Of a stretch of DNA of 30,323 nucleotides, positions 1 through 11,088 are shown in pieces. A model generated the notes under the pieces. It was not told the origin of the DNA and searched no databases. It saw nothing but the letters and a program-made list of their open reading frames with translations. The stretch covers positions 1 to 30,323 of the forward strand of contig NZ_CAMLDX010000038.1 in assembly GCF_946478885.1 (NCBI RefSeq), in the 5' to 3' direction. Both the position numbers and the translations under genes were made by a program. Source of the DNA: an uncultured Bacillus sp. (lineage in GTDB: Bacteria; Bacillota; Bacilli; Bacillales_B; DSM-18226). Positions within the stretch are counted from its first letter, which is position 1. Every line of letters begins with the position of its first letter.

Positions 1-1
1 C

Positions 2-978
2 CGCTATTTAACAGGGAAAGAAATCGAAGTCGATGCCATTTCTGATGGGACAGATGTAGTAATCCCTGGCATTATGGAACATATCGAGCGTGCGGGTGTT
101 CACTCCGGTGACTCAATCGCCGTTTATCCGTCGCAAAGCTTATCACAGGAAATTAAAGAGACGCTTATTTCCTACACGGAAAGATTGGCCAAAGGGTTAA
201 AGATTATTGGGTTGTTAAATATTCAATATGTTGTTTCAAAGGGAGAGGTATTTGTCCTTGAAGTCAACCCTCGCTCCAGCCGTACGGTTCCGTTTCTAAG
301 CAAAATAACCAATGTACCGATGGCGAATATTGCGACAAAGGTCATTCTTGGTCAATCTCTGGCACAACAGGGCTATAAATCTGGACTTATCCCTGAAAGA
401 AAAGGTGTCTATGTGAAAGTTCCTGTATTCTCTTTTGCTAAGCTACGCCGTGTAGATACAACATTAGGACCGGAAATGAAATCAACCGGTGAAGTAATGG
501 GGAAAGACTATACATTGGAAAAAGCATTGTATAAGGGATTGGTTGCATCCGGAATTAAAATCCAAAAATTTGGTACGGTCCTGTTAACCATTGCCGATAA
601 GGATAAAGAAGAAGCACTTCAGCTGGCAAAACGTTTCTCTGCGATTGGTTATCGTTTGATGGCAACAAGCGGTACAGCGGCGTATTTGAAGAAAAACGGG
701 ATTCGCGTCAGTGTTGTCAGCAAAATCGGCTCTGATGGCCCGGATCTGCTAGATGTGATTCGCAATGGAGAAGCACAATTTGTCATTAATACATTAACAA
801 AGGGAAAACAGCCTGAAAGAGATGGCTTTAGAATTCGTCGTGAAACAGTGGAAAACGGTGTACCTTGTTTGACATCACTGGACACAGCAGAAGCTATTTT
901 ACGTGTCATTGAATCAATGAACTTCTCAACAGAAGCGATGGGTGGACTGGTTACCAATGTAAGTGAGGCTATCCTCTC

Positions 979-982
<4 letters not shown>
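2..982 (+). CDS. carB: Carbamoyl-phosphate synthase large subunit, C-terminal part (runs off the left edge)
   Basis: This is the last 326 residues of a protein that is about 1,070 residues long in the family; the 5' part lies outside the window and the frame is open from base 2. The large subunit makes carbamoyl phosphate from bicarbonate, ATP and ammonia supplied by the small subunit CarA, the first step of pyrimidine synthesis. Visible are the end of the second ATP-grasp domain ([19 protein letters not shown], then the [11 protein letters not shown] segment) and the C-terminal MGS-like regulatory domain ([17 protein letters not shown] onward, with [13 protein letters not shown]), where UMP and PRPP bind in pyrimidine-type enzymes. 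Its stop overlaps the pyrK start as ATGA. The next genes are pyrK-pyrD-pyrF-pyrE, so this is the pyrimidine-specific copy (pyrAB in B. subtilis). Identification is firm. Confidence 0.97.
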
Positions 983-3378
<2,396 letters not shown>

Positions 3379-3382
<4 letters not shown>

Positions 3383-4002
3383 AGAAAATCATCGCAGAAA
3401 GCTTATTAGAGATTCAAGCTGTTTCATTAAAGCCTAATGATCCGTTCACCTGGACATCGGGAATTATTTCTCCTATTTATTGTGACAACCGTTTAACTCT
3501 CTCCTATCCTTCAGTCAGAAGAAAGATTGCGTCAGGTTTGGCTGAATTGATAACAGATAAATTCCCAGGTACTGAGCTTGTCGCTGGAACGGCAACAGCT
3601 GGCATTCCTCATGCGGCATGGGTCAGTGAGGTACTGAATCTGCCGATGTGCTATGTGCGTTCGAAGGCGAAGGAGCATGGAAAAGGGAATCAAATTGAAG
3701 GAAAAGCTGAAAAAGGGCAGAAGGTTGTCGTCGTTGAAGATCTCATTTCAACAGGCGGCAGTGTGATTACCGCAGTGGAGGCGCTGCGTCAGGCTGGTTG
3801 TGATGTACTTGGAGTTGTTTCCATTTTTACATATGAATTGACCAAAGGCAGCGAGCGTTTACAGGAATCAGGAATTACAGCATACTCCTTGACCAATTAT
3901 TCAACTCTTGTTGAAGTAGCAAGTGAAAAGGGCTATATTGATCCTTCGGATTGGGATAAATTGATGGAATGGCGTAAAAATCCGGAAAACTGGGGAAAAT
4001 AA
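3379..4002 (+). CDS. pyrE: Orotate phosphoribosyltransferase
   Basis: PyrE joins orotate and PRPP to give OMP, the substrate of the PyrF encoded just upstream. The 207-residue length is normal for Bacillus. The PRPP-binding signature [15 protein letters not shown] is at about residues 115-129. The flexible catalytic loop [17 protein letters not shown] (about 92-108) and the N-terminal [16 protein letters not shown] motif are also intact. The start overlaps the pyrF stop as ATGA. It is the last gene of the operon and is followed seven bases after the stop by a GC-rich hairpin. Any PyrR-dependent attenuator controlling this operon would lie upstream of the window. Confidence 0.97.
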
Positions 4003-4003
4003 G

Positions 4004-4041
4004 AAAAGCGGCGGGCAGAGTAGAAGGTCCCGCCGTTTTTT
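4004..4041. terminator. Bidirectional rho-independent terminator between pyrE and rqcH
   Basis: A 7-bp GC stem (CGGCGGG 4009-4015 with CCCGCCG 4029-4035) has a 13-base loop and is followed by six T (4036-4041) on the + strand. On the other side lies an A-rich tract (AATAAGAAAAG), so the reverse transcript ends in a U-rich tail. It therefore can serve both pyrE (+) and rqcH (-), whose 3' ends face each other here. Confidence 0.9.
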
Positions 4042-4058
4042 GTATCTATTTTCTGATT

Positions 4059-5777
4059 TTATTGGGGCTGTTTCTTGAGTTTCTGCACGAGTTCAGCATC
4101 AGGATGAACAAATATTGTTTGCTGGTTATCATAAATCACAAATCCGGGCTTGGCACCAGAAGGTTTCTTGACATGCCTGACGAGTGTGAAATCAACCGGA
4201 ACAGAGCTCGAGTTTCGTGCTTTACTGTAAAATGCAGCCAAAATGGCAGCCTCACGGATTGTTTTTTCCTTTGGCTGTCTGCCGCGGATGACGACGTGTG
4301 AACCAGGGATATCTTTTGTATGAAGCCAAACCTCATCCCTTGCTGCCAGTCGGTTTGTTAAATAGTCATTTTGTTTATTGTTTTTGCCAATGATAATTTC
4401 CGTTCCGTCAGAGGCATAAAAACGATCCAGCATTGGTTTTTGTGACTGAGGCTTTTTCGATTGTTTTTTCCGTCGTTGCTTGAGATAGCCTTCTTCGATT
4501 AATTCCTCGCGAATCTCAGCAATATCTTTGGGTGAAGCTGTTTCCACCTGCTGTAAAAGTGTATCAAAATAGGCTGCTTCAGTTGCGGCCTTTTCTATTT
4601 GCTTCTGCACAATGGTCAGGGCATTCTTTGCCTTTTGATATTTGGTAAAATATCTCTGGGCATTTTCCGCAGGACTTCTTAATGGGTCAAGAGGAAGGAG
4701 GATGGTTGAGCTGTTTTCATCATAATAATTTACGACTTCAATGCTTTCCATCCCTTTTTTGGCTGCAAATATATTGGCTGTTAATAATTCCCCGAACAGT
4801 TGATATTTCTGAGCTTCTTGAGCTTCTTTAATCGTTTCCTGCAATTTGATTATTTTTTTCTCATTTTTTTCTTTCTCATTGATAATAAATCGTTCAATAT
4901 CATGTGCTTGCTGTTTGACCCGATCTCGCTCCGCTTTTCCAAAATAAAAGTGATCTAACATGCTGCTTAGCGTTTGAAATGTTTTTCTATCTCCTTTAAC
5001 ACTATCAAGCGGAAACAAATAAAAATTTTCCTTATTCACACCGACCATCATGGACGGTTGATATTCATGCAATTTAATCCGCTTCATCAGTGTAAGGAAT
5101 GCATTGGGCAAAGTCGTGCGATTCGCTAATCCTGCCTGGAATGTCATTTCTCTGGCCAATAATGGTGAAATTCCGGCATATTGGCTGACTATCTGTTTAT
5201 CCAGTTTTCCGGCATTAAAGTCAAGTCTGCGAAGGACATCTTCCTCATTGGCTTCAAATGGGTCTGCTTTATGCTGCTCCGGAGGATATACATATTCCTG
5301 ACCGGGCAACACTGCTCTGTAAGAATTCAACGCAAAAGATACGTGCTTTATACTGTCAAGAATGATGTTCCTTGATTGATCGAGCAAAATGATATTGCTG
5401 TGACGTCCCATGATCTCGACAATTAATTGTTTGTAAGAAGTATCCCCAATTTCATTTCTTCCTTTAATATCAAAGATGATCATACGGTCCAAAGCGAATT
5501 GGCGAATGTCCTCCAGAATATAACCTTCTAAATGCTTGCGCAGCAGCATACAAAACATAGGCGGTTCAGCCGGATTATCATAGCCTTCGTCTGTTAATTG
5601 TACTCTGGCATGGTTAGGGTGGGCAGATAGTAATAATTTATGATTTTTTCCGTTCGCTCTTACTACCATGATAATCTCATGCTGATAAGGCTGATGTACT
5701 TTATTTATCCTTCCTCCCTTTAATGTTTTTGTGAGCTCTTTTGTCATTGCCCTTGTAAATAAACCATCAAATGACAT
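4059..5777 (-). CDS. rqcH: Ribosome quality control factor RqcH (NEMF/Rqc2 family)
   Basis: RqcH (YloA in B. subtilis, long mislabelled fibronectin-binding protein) binds 50S subunits with a stalled peptidyl-tRNA, recruits tRNA-Ala and adds a C-terminal alanine tail that marks the nascent chain for proteolysis. The predicted protein has 572 residues, the same length as I recall for B. subtilis. The N-terminal NFACT domain begins MSFDGLFTRAMTKEL, and the essential Asp-Arg pair falls at D97-R98 (FALDRMIIFD). A helix-hairpin-helix part and a long coiled coil (about 290-430, AERDRVKQQAHDIERF onward) follow. The NFACT-R domain near the C-terminus contains DEVWLHTKDIPGSHVVIR. I chose ATG 5777 because AAAGGATG lies about 6-13 bases before it; the in-frame ATG at 5786 falls inside that site. 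The gene is a single transcription unit opposing both neighbours. Confidence 0.95.
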   Translation of the reverse strand: MSFDGLFTRAMTKELTKTLKGGRINKVHQPYQHEIIMVVRANGKNHKLLLSAHPNHARVQLTDEGYDNPAEPPMFCMLLRKHLEGYILEDIRQFALDRMIIFDIKGRNEIGDTSYKQLIVEIMGRHSNIILLDQSRNIILDSIKHVSFALNSYRAVLPGQEYVYPPEQHKADPFEANEEDVLRRLDFNAGKLDKQIVSQYAGISPLLAREMTFQAGLANRTTLPNAFLTLMKRIKLHEYQPSMMVGVNKENFYLFPLDSVKGDRKTFQTLSSMLDHFYFGKAERDRVKQQAHDIERFIINEKEKNEKKIIKLQETIKEAQEAQKYQLFGELLTANIFAAKKGMESIEVVNYYDENSSTILLPLDPLRSPAENAQRYFTKYQKAKNALTIVQKQIEKAATEAAYFDTLLQQVETASPKDIAEIREELIEEGYLKQRRKKQSKKPQSQKPMLDRFYASDGTEIIIGKNNKQNDYLTNRLAARDEVWLHTKDIPGSHVVIRGRQPKEKTIREAAILAAFYSKARNSSSVPVDFTLVRHVKKPSGAKPGFVIYDNQQTIFVHPDAELVQKLKKQPQ

Positions 5778-6084
5778 AATAAACATCCTTTTCTAAAAAA
5801 TTTCCTTATTAAACACAATGGCTTTCCAATGCGCACTTTTCGGAGTACTCTCTGCAGTTAACTGTACAAGTAGAATTCCGGATGTGCAACCATATTAGCA
5901 TTTTTTTGGACAAGGGTGAATAAGCTTTCCATAAAGAAATGTGTAAGTTTGTTTGAAACTGTTGCATGAATGGTTTTTTTAAATCTTTACGGCCATATTC
6001 AAAAGCAGTTTGTGTGTTGCAGTGGTCGTTCTGTAGAACCGTTCTTTTTACAGAGCAAAATGAAGGAGGAAGTGAGATGGCGGG
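5778..6084. other. Divergent intergenic region between rqcH and the Ca2+ ATPase gene
   Basis: These 307 bases separate divergent start codons and should hold both promoters, but no convincing -35/-10 pair stands out. The rqcH Shine-Dalgarno lies at 5784-5791 on the minus strand. Short palindromes cluster at about 5842-5872 (GAGTACTC, CTGCAG, CAGTTAACTG). A small hairpin, TTCTGTA 6029-6035 with TACAGAG 6049-6055 (one G-U pair), sits just before the ATPase ribosome binding site. A strong AAGGAGG is at 6063-6069. No conserved small protein was recognised. Confidence 0.5.
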
Positions 6085-6088
6085 ATGA
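6077..6088 (+). other. Possible three-codon leader ORF coupled to the ATPase start
   Basis: The strong Shine-Dalgarno AAGGAGG (6063-6069) is 7 bases from ATG 6077, which begins ATG GCG GGA TGA. Its stop overlaps the ATPase ATG at 6085 in an ATGA junction. The same Shine-Dalgarno is 15 bases from ATG 6085, an unusually long gap, and the ATPase frame is closed upstream by a TGA at 6073-6075. The ATPase may thus be translated by re-initiation after a 3-residue peptide. This rests on spacing alone. Confidence 0.4.
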
Positions 6089-8763
6089 AGTACCATGAGA
6101 TGAATAAACAGGAAGTAGAGGCTGCCTTAAATACAGACCTCTCGTCAGGACTAACCAGCGATCATGCAAAAAAAATCTTAGAGAAGTATGGGTACAATGA
6201 ATTGGATGAGGGTGAAAAACAATCGGCATTACTGCTGTTTTTCAGCCAATTCAAAGATTTTATGGTTCTTGTTTTATTGGCGGCAACTCTCATTTCGGGT
6301 TTATTAGGAGAATATATTGATGCAATTGCCATCATTGCGATTGTCATTGTAAATGGATTTCTTGGCTTTTTTCAGGAGAGAAAGGCGGAGAAGTCACTTC
6401 ATGCTTTAAAGGAGTTATCGGCGCCGCAGGTTCATGTTTTAAGAGATGGACAATGGATGAAGGTATCCTCGAAGGAAATTGTTCCCGGTGATGTATTAAA
6501 GTTTACGAGCGGTGACCGAATTGGAGCTGATGTTAGATTAATAGAGGCCAGAAGTCTTGAAATAGAGGAATCCGCCTTAACAGGGGAATCGCTTCCGGTG
6601 CAAAAACATATAAATCCACTTGCAGTCGAAAACCTTGGTATCGGAGATATGGAAAATATGGCTTTCATGGGAACGATGGTCACAAGGGGGAGCGGGATAG
6701 GCGTTGCCGTTGGTACAGGAATGAAAACAGCGATGGGCCAAATAGCCGACCTGCTTCAGAGTGCGGAAACCATAATCACTCCACTGCAAAGACGACTTGA
6801 GCAGCTTGGAAAAATTCTCATCGTTACTGCACTCATCTTAACCGCTTTGGTTGTCATGATGGGCGTACTGCAAGGAAATGATCTTTATACGATGTTTTTA
6901 GCAGGAGTATCCCTTGCGGTGGCTGCCATTCCGGAGGGGCTGCCGGCCATTGTAACGGTTGCCTTGTCTCTCGGTGTACAGAGAATGATCAAGCAAAATG
7001 CGATAGTCAGAAAGCTGCCGGCTGTCGAAACTCTCGGCTGTGCTTCCGTTATTTGTTCTGATAAGACTGGCACAATGACGCAAAATGAAATGACCGTTAC
7101 CCATTTATGGATTGGAGGAAAGACCTGGACCGTTGACGGAGCAGGGTATGAGCCAAGGGGGTCTTTTTATAAAGAGGAAAAACGTATTGAACCGGGGAAT
7201 GATAAAGCTCTTCAACAGATGCTGATGTTTGGCATACTTTGTAATCATGCAGAGTTAATTGAAAAGAAAAAAGACTACGTGATTGACGGGGACCCTACGG
7301 AGGGAGCACTTCTTGTTTCTGCGATGAAAGCTGGGTATACGAGGAAACAGATGCTGCAGCAATTTGAAATCATTCACGAATTTCCATTCGATTCTACGAG
7401 AAAAATGATGAGTGTGATTGTAAAGGATCAAAAGGGCAGGCACTTTGTCGTGACAAAAGGAGCTCCCGATGTTCTGTTAGCGAAAAGTTCATCGGTGTTA
7501 TGGGATGAAAGAAAAAAATGGCTGGATCGCTTATCGATACAGGAGGTTCAAAATGCGATTAATCAATTAGCTTCGCTGGCCTTAAGAACCATTGCCTTCG
7601 GCTTTAAGGAAATATCCGCGCACACAGTTATTCTTAATGAAACGGAGGCTGAAAGGGATTTAACCTTGATAGGTCTTCAAGGGATGATTGACCCGCCGCG
7701 TCCAGAAGTTAAATTAGCGGTGAAAGAATGCAGAGAAGCCGGAATTAAAACAGTGATGATAACAGGGGATCATGTCATCACGGCCAAGGCAATTGCCAAA
7801 CAACTAGGAATTTTAACTAGTCAGTCAAAGGTTATTGAAGGCTCTGAACTTTCCAGTATGTCAGTAGAAGAGCTTGAAGAAGTGGTTGAGAATGTTTCGG
7901 TTTTTGCCCGTGTCTCTCCGGAGCATAAATTAAAAATTGTGAAGGCTTGGCAGAATAAAGGCCACATTGTAGCGATGACAGGTGATGGAGTAAATGATGC
8001 TCCAGCTATCAAAGCGGCAGATATTGGAGTTGCCATGGGGATAACGGGTACAGATGTAGCCAAAGAAGCTTCGGCACTTGTCCTGCTGAACGATAATTTC
8101 GCTACGATTAAAGCAGCTATCAAAGAAGGAAGGAATATATATGAAAATATCCGTAAATTTATCCGTTATTTATTAGCATCAAATGTCGGGGAAATATTGG
8201 TTATGTTATTTGCTATGATTCTCGCATTGCCATTGCCTCTTATTCCGATTCAGATTCTTTGGGTGAATTTAGTGACGGATGGCCTTCCAGCTATGGCACT
8301 TGGATTGGATCAGCCTGAGGGAGATGTGATGAAACGAAGCCCCCGCAGTCCGCGGGAGGGAGTTTTTGCACGTAGGCTGGGTTGGAAGGTAATCTCAAGG
8401 GGATTTTTAATTGGAGTGGTAACGCTATTAGCGTTCATGATGGCCTACCAAAATAATCAAGAACACCTTGAATATGCGCAGACAGTTGCCTTCGCAACAT
8501 TAGTACTTGCTCAGCTGATACATGTGTTTGACTGCAGAAGTGAAAAATCAATTCTTGCACGAAATCCATTCGGAAATAAATATTTAGTTGGCTCTGTTAT
8601 TCTATCGCAGTTGATGGTCCTTGTTGTGATTTATTATCCGCCATTGCAGCCTGTGTTTCACACGATTCCGATCAAACCGTTCGATTGGCTGGCAATTACA
8701 GGGCTTGCCGCTATACCAACTTTTTTACTAGCTGGGTCATTTTTATTAAGAAAAACAAAATGA
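6085..8763 (+). CDS. yloB: P-type Ca2+-transporting ATPase (SERCA-like, type IIA)
   Basis: This 892-residue membrane pump closely resembles B. subtilis YloB, a calcium ATPase. Order of parts: cation ATPase N-terminal domain (1-50), M1-M2 (about 57-95), actuator domain with TGES (167-170), M3-M4 with PEGLP (E284), phosphorylation site CSDKTGTMT (D326), nucleotide-binding domain (KGAPDVL), DPPRPEV, the hinge TGDGVNDAPAIK, and M5-M10. Calcium-site residues of the SERCA type are visible in M4 (PEGLPAI), M5 (NVGEILVML) and M6 (NLVTDGLPA). The start MKYHEM matches the family N-terminus; its translation-start arrangement is unusual (see the preceding entry). The gene is probably monocistronic, with its own terminator at 8781. 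Calcium specificity is inferred from the family. Confidence 0.93.
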   Translation: MKYHEMNKQEVEAALNTDLSSGLTSDHAKKILEKYGYNELDEGEKQSALLLFFSQFKDFMVLVLLAATLISGLLGEYIDAIAIIAIVIVNGFLGFFQERKAEKSLHALKELSAPQVHVLRDGQWMKVSSKEIVPGDVLKFTSGDRIGADVRLIEARSLEIEESALTGESLPVQKHINPLAVENLGIGDMENMAFMGTMVTRGSGIGVAVGTGMKTAMGQIADLLQSAETIITPLQRRLEQLGKILIVTALILTALVVMMGVLQGNDLYTMFLAGVSLAVAAIPEGLPAIVTVALSLGVQRMIKQNAIVRKLPAVETLGCASVICSDKTGTMTQNEMTVTHLWIGGKTWTVDGAGYEPRGSFYKEEKRIEPGNDKALQQMLMFGILCNHAELIEKKKDYVIDGDPTEGALLVSAMKAGYTRKQMLQQFEIIHEFPFDSTRKMMSVIVKDQKGRHFVVTKGAPDVLLAKSSSVLWDERKKWLDRLSIQEVQNAINQLASLALRTIAFGFKEISAHTVILNETEAERDLTLIGLQGMIDPPRPEVKLAVKECREAGIKTVMITGDHVITAKAIAKQLGILTSQSKVIEGSELSSMSVEELEEVVENVSVFARVSPEHKLKIVKAWQNKGHIVAMTGDGVNDAPAIKAADIGVAMGITGTDVAKEASALVLLNDNFATIKAAIKEGRNIYENIRKFIRYLLASNVGEILVMLFAMILALPLPLIPIQILWVNLVTDGLPAMALGLDQPEGDVMKRSPRSPREGVFARRLGWKVISRGFLIGVVTLLAFMMAYQNNQEHLEYAQTVAFATLVLAQLIHVFDCRSEKSILARNPFGNKYLVGSVILSQLMVLVVIYYPPLQPVFHTIPIKPFDWLAITGLAAIPTFLLAGSFLLRKTK

Positions 8764-8767
8764 AGTG

Positions 8768-8776
8768 TGTTATAAT
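8768..8776 (+). promoter_or_regulatory. Possible extended -10 promoter for yicC-remA-gmk-rpoZ
   Basis: The bases TGT-TATAAT (8768-8776) form a perfect SigA -10 hexamer with a TG extension, starting 5 bases after the ATPase stop. No good -35 is present at 16-18 bases (the sequence there is AAGAAA), which the extended -10 could offset. The predicted start, about 8783, falls inside the 5' arm of the terminator stem at 8781. Confidence 0.4.
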
Positions 8777-8780
8777 TTCA

Positions 8781-8816
8781 AGGTGACAGAAACTGATCTG
8801 TTGCCTTTCTTTTTTA
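8781..8816 (+). terminator. Probable rho-independent terminator of the Ca2+ ATPase gene
   Basis: AGGTGACAG (8781-8789) pairs with CTGTTGCCT (8798-8806) in a 9-bp stem with two G-U pairs and an 8-base loop. The T-rich tract TTCTTTTTTA follows. It lies 17 bases after the ATPase stop codon. Confidence 0.65.
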
Positions 8817-8875
8817 TCTATCAATGAACAGGTTTAGAACAGATACAGATGGACCCGGAATGGATGTGGTAGAAA

Positions 8876-9748
8876 ATGGTTATGAGTATGACTGGTTTTG
8901 GAAGAAGCAAGAAAGGAATGGATTCCTTTTCAGTATCCGTAGAAGTAAAAACAGTGAACCATAGGTTTTCAGAGTATTATATTCGCATGCCCCGTCATTT
9001 TAATCAAATTGAAGATAAAGTAAAGAAAATATTGAATGCTCATTTACATAGAGGAAGAATGGAAGTATATGTAATAATTGAGGGAGAAGGCATTGTTAAT
9101 CGGAAGGTCCGTGTGGATTGGGAATTGCTCGATTATTACGTGCAATCCATTGAACAGGTTAAACATAAGTATGGAATAGAAGAAAGTCTTACACTTAGTG
9201 AACTGCTTAATAGAGAAGATATGATTCATATTGAAGAAGAGAGCGGAAATGAAGAAATTAATTTACTTGTTCTTGAGACAGTGGAAGAGGCTGTTATTGG
9301 TGTTAAACAAATGAGAGAGCAAGAAGGGGCTGCGCTTGAGAAGGATTTAACCAGCCATTTACATAATCTTCAAGATAAAGTTTCAGCTCTGAAAGCCTTA
9401 GCACCTGCTGTTGTACATATGTATCGGGAAAGATTAACAAAACGGATACAGGAGTTTACCGGCGGTCAGTTTGATGAGAACCGTATCCTTACAGAAATTG
9501 CGATATTTGCTGACAAGGCGGATATCAATGAAGAATTAACAAGACTTAAGAGCCATATTAAACAATTCGAGGAGATTTTGACACTTGCTGATCCAATCGG
9601 CAGGAAGCTCGATTTTCTTGTTCAAGAAATGAATCGGGAGGTTAATACGATTGGTTCCAAGGCGAATGATTCTTCTATTGCCAAAGAGGTAGTAGAAATG
9701 AAAGGAATCATTGAGAAAATGAAGGAACAGGTGCAAAATATTGAATAG
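8876..9748 (+). CDS. yicC: YicC/YloC family endoribonuclease-like protein
   Basis: This is a 290-residue cytosolic protein of the YicC family (YloC in B. subtilis), some members of which are reported to be endoribonucleases. The family signature SMTGFGRS opens the protein, followed by VEVKTVNHRFSEYYIRMPR and GRMEVYV in the N-terminal domain. The conserved C-terminal domain has ILTEIAIFADKADINEEL, then LTRLKSHIKQF and a GRKLDFLVQEMNREVNTIGSK-type segment at about 240-260. The start at ATG 8876 gives the normal MVMSMTGFGR; the ribosome binding site is weak (GTGGTAG region), and ATG 8882 is a possible alternative. It stands first in a group with remA, gmk and rpoZ. The family is sure; the precise RNA substrate is not. 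Confidence 0.93.
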   Translation: MVMSMTGFGRSKKGMDSFSVSVEVKTVNHRFSEYYIRMPRHFNQIEDKVKKILNAHLHRGRMEVYVIIEGEGIVNRKVRVDWELLDYYVQSIEQVKHKYGIEESLTLSELLNREDMIHIEEESGNEEINLLVLETVEEAVIGVKQMREQEGAALEKDLTSHLHNLQDKVSALKALAPAVVHMYRERLTKRIQEFTGGQFDENRILTEIAIFADKADINEELTRLKSHIKQFEEILTLADPIGRKLDFLVQEMNREVNTIGSKANDSSIAKEVVEMKGIIEKMKEQVQNIE

Positions 9749-9810
9749 TTCTGTTTAGAAAACGCTTGTCAAGGCGAAAATAATTATTTAATAATGGGGA
9801 GGAGCATTAT

Positions 9811-10071
9811 ATGATCAAACTGATTAATATCGGGTTTGGTAATATTGTTTCTGCAAACCGGATTATTTCCATTGTGAGTCCTGAATCTGCTCCCATTAAA
9901 AGAATTATTCAGGAGGCACGGGATCGGGGTTCATTAATTGATGCGACATATGGTAGAAGGACAAGAGCTGTGCTTATTATGGACAGTGATCATATCATTT
10001 TAAGTGCTGTTCAACCTGAAACGGTAGCGCATCGTTTGAATGACCGGGACGAAATATTGGATGAAGGGTAG
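9811..10071 (+). CDS. remA: DNA-binding matrix and osmotic-stress regulator RemA
   Basis: RemA (86 residues; 89 in B. subtilis) is a small DNA-binding protein that in B. subtilis activates biofilm matrix operons and osmoprotection genes. The reading is nearly identical through [20 protein letters not shown] and then [12 protein letters not shown]. Residues R17, R49 and R50 match arginines reported as needed for DNA binding and activation in B. subtilis (R18, R50, R51). The start ATG 9811 follows a strong GGGGAGG (about 9796-9802). It lies 62 bases after yicC, so a separate promoter is possible, though none is convincing. Gmk follows 9 bases after the stop. Confidence 0.95.
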   Translation: MIKLINIGFGNIVSANRIISIVSPESAPIKRIIQEARDRGSLIDATYGRRTRAVLIMDSDHIILSAVQPETVAHRLNDRDEILDEG

Positions 10072-10695
<624 letters not shown>

Positions 10696-10696
10696 T

Positions 10697-10924
10697 ATGT
10701 TATATCCATCAATCGACTCGTTAATGACAAAAATTGACAGTAAATATTCCTTAGTATCTGTTGCAGCAAAACGTGCACGCCATATGCAGCTTGGTGCACC
10801 GCAATTGTTAGACCATTATGTTTCACATAAAAATGTCGGGAAGGCGCTTGAGGAAATCGATGCTGATAAATTAATTTATCGTATTTCCAAAAAAACAAAT
10901 ATGGAATACCGAAATGAATATTAA
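10697..10924 (+). CDS. rpoZ: RNA polymerase omega subunit
   Basis: Omega (75 residues) helps fold and stabilise the beta-prime subunit of RNA polymerase. The sequence begins [20 protein letters not shown] and continues with [14 protein letters not shown], the conserved helix that contacts beta-prime, and then [14 protein letters not shown]. An excellent GGAGG (about 10683-10687) lies within the end of gmk, and ATG 10697 is one base after the gmk stop. A hairpin terminator follows at once, so this is the last gene of the unit. Confidence 0.95.
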   Translation: MLYPSIDSLMTKIDSKYSLVSVAAKRARHMQLGAPQLLDHYVSHKNVGKALEEIDADKLIYRISKKTNMEYRNEY

Positions 10925-10930
10925 TGTCAA

Positions 10931-10962
10931 GGGCTGATTCCATCAGCCTCTTTTCTTTATTT
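10931..10962 (+). terminator. Rho-independent terminator after rpoZ
   Basis: GGCTGAT (10932-10938) pairs with ATCAGCC (10942-10948) around a 3-base loop, followed by the T-rich run TCTTTTCTTTATTT. It starts 7 bases after the rpoZ stop. Confidence 0.85.
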
Positions 10963-11007
10963 AGAGCTGATTCAAGCCTATTTATTCTCTGGTCATGTTC
11001 ATTTTTG

Positions 11008-11047
11008 ACTGATTGTTAATGAAAATTAATCAGTATTCCTGCATAAT
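11008..11047 (+). promoter_or_regulatory. coaBC: Possible coaBC promoter overlapped by an inverted repeat
   Basis: CATAAT (11042-11047) is a good -10 hexamer, with ATGAAA (11019-11024) 17 bases upstream as a fair -35. An inverted repeat, ACTGATT (11008-11014) with AATCAGT (11028-11034), spans the -35 and most of the spacer. Its loop holds a further TTAAT/ATTAA match. The repeat could be an operator or chance AT-rich symmetry. The coaBC start lies about 42 bases beyond the -10, preceded by a strong GGGAGG. Confidence 0.4.
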
Positions 11048-11088
11048 AAAAATATGTAAATTCTACCTAGAAATCGGGAGGCAGACTT

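Noticed and set aside
5953..5983. ATPase promoter TTGAAA with TTTAAA
   Set aside because: The spacing is 19 bases and the -10 is poor; other candidates in the same gap are no better.
5809..6096. Minus-strand open frame of 95 codons upstream of rqcH
   Set aside because: It crosses the ATPase start, shows no family motif and reads like low-complexity translation of non-coding DNA. The gap is a divergent promoter region.
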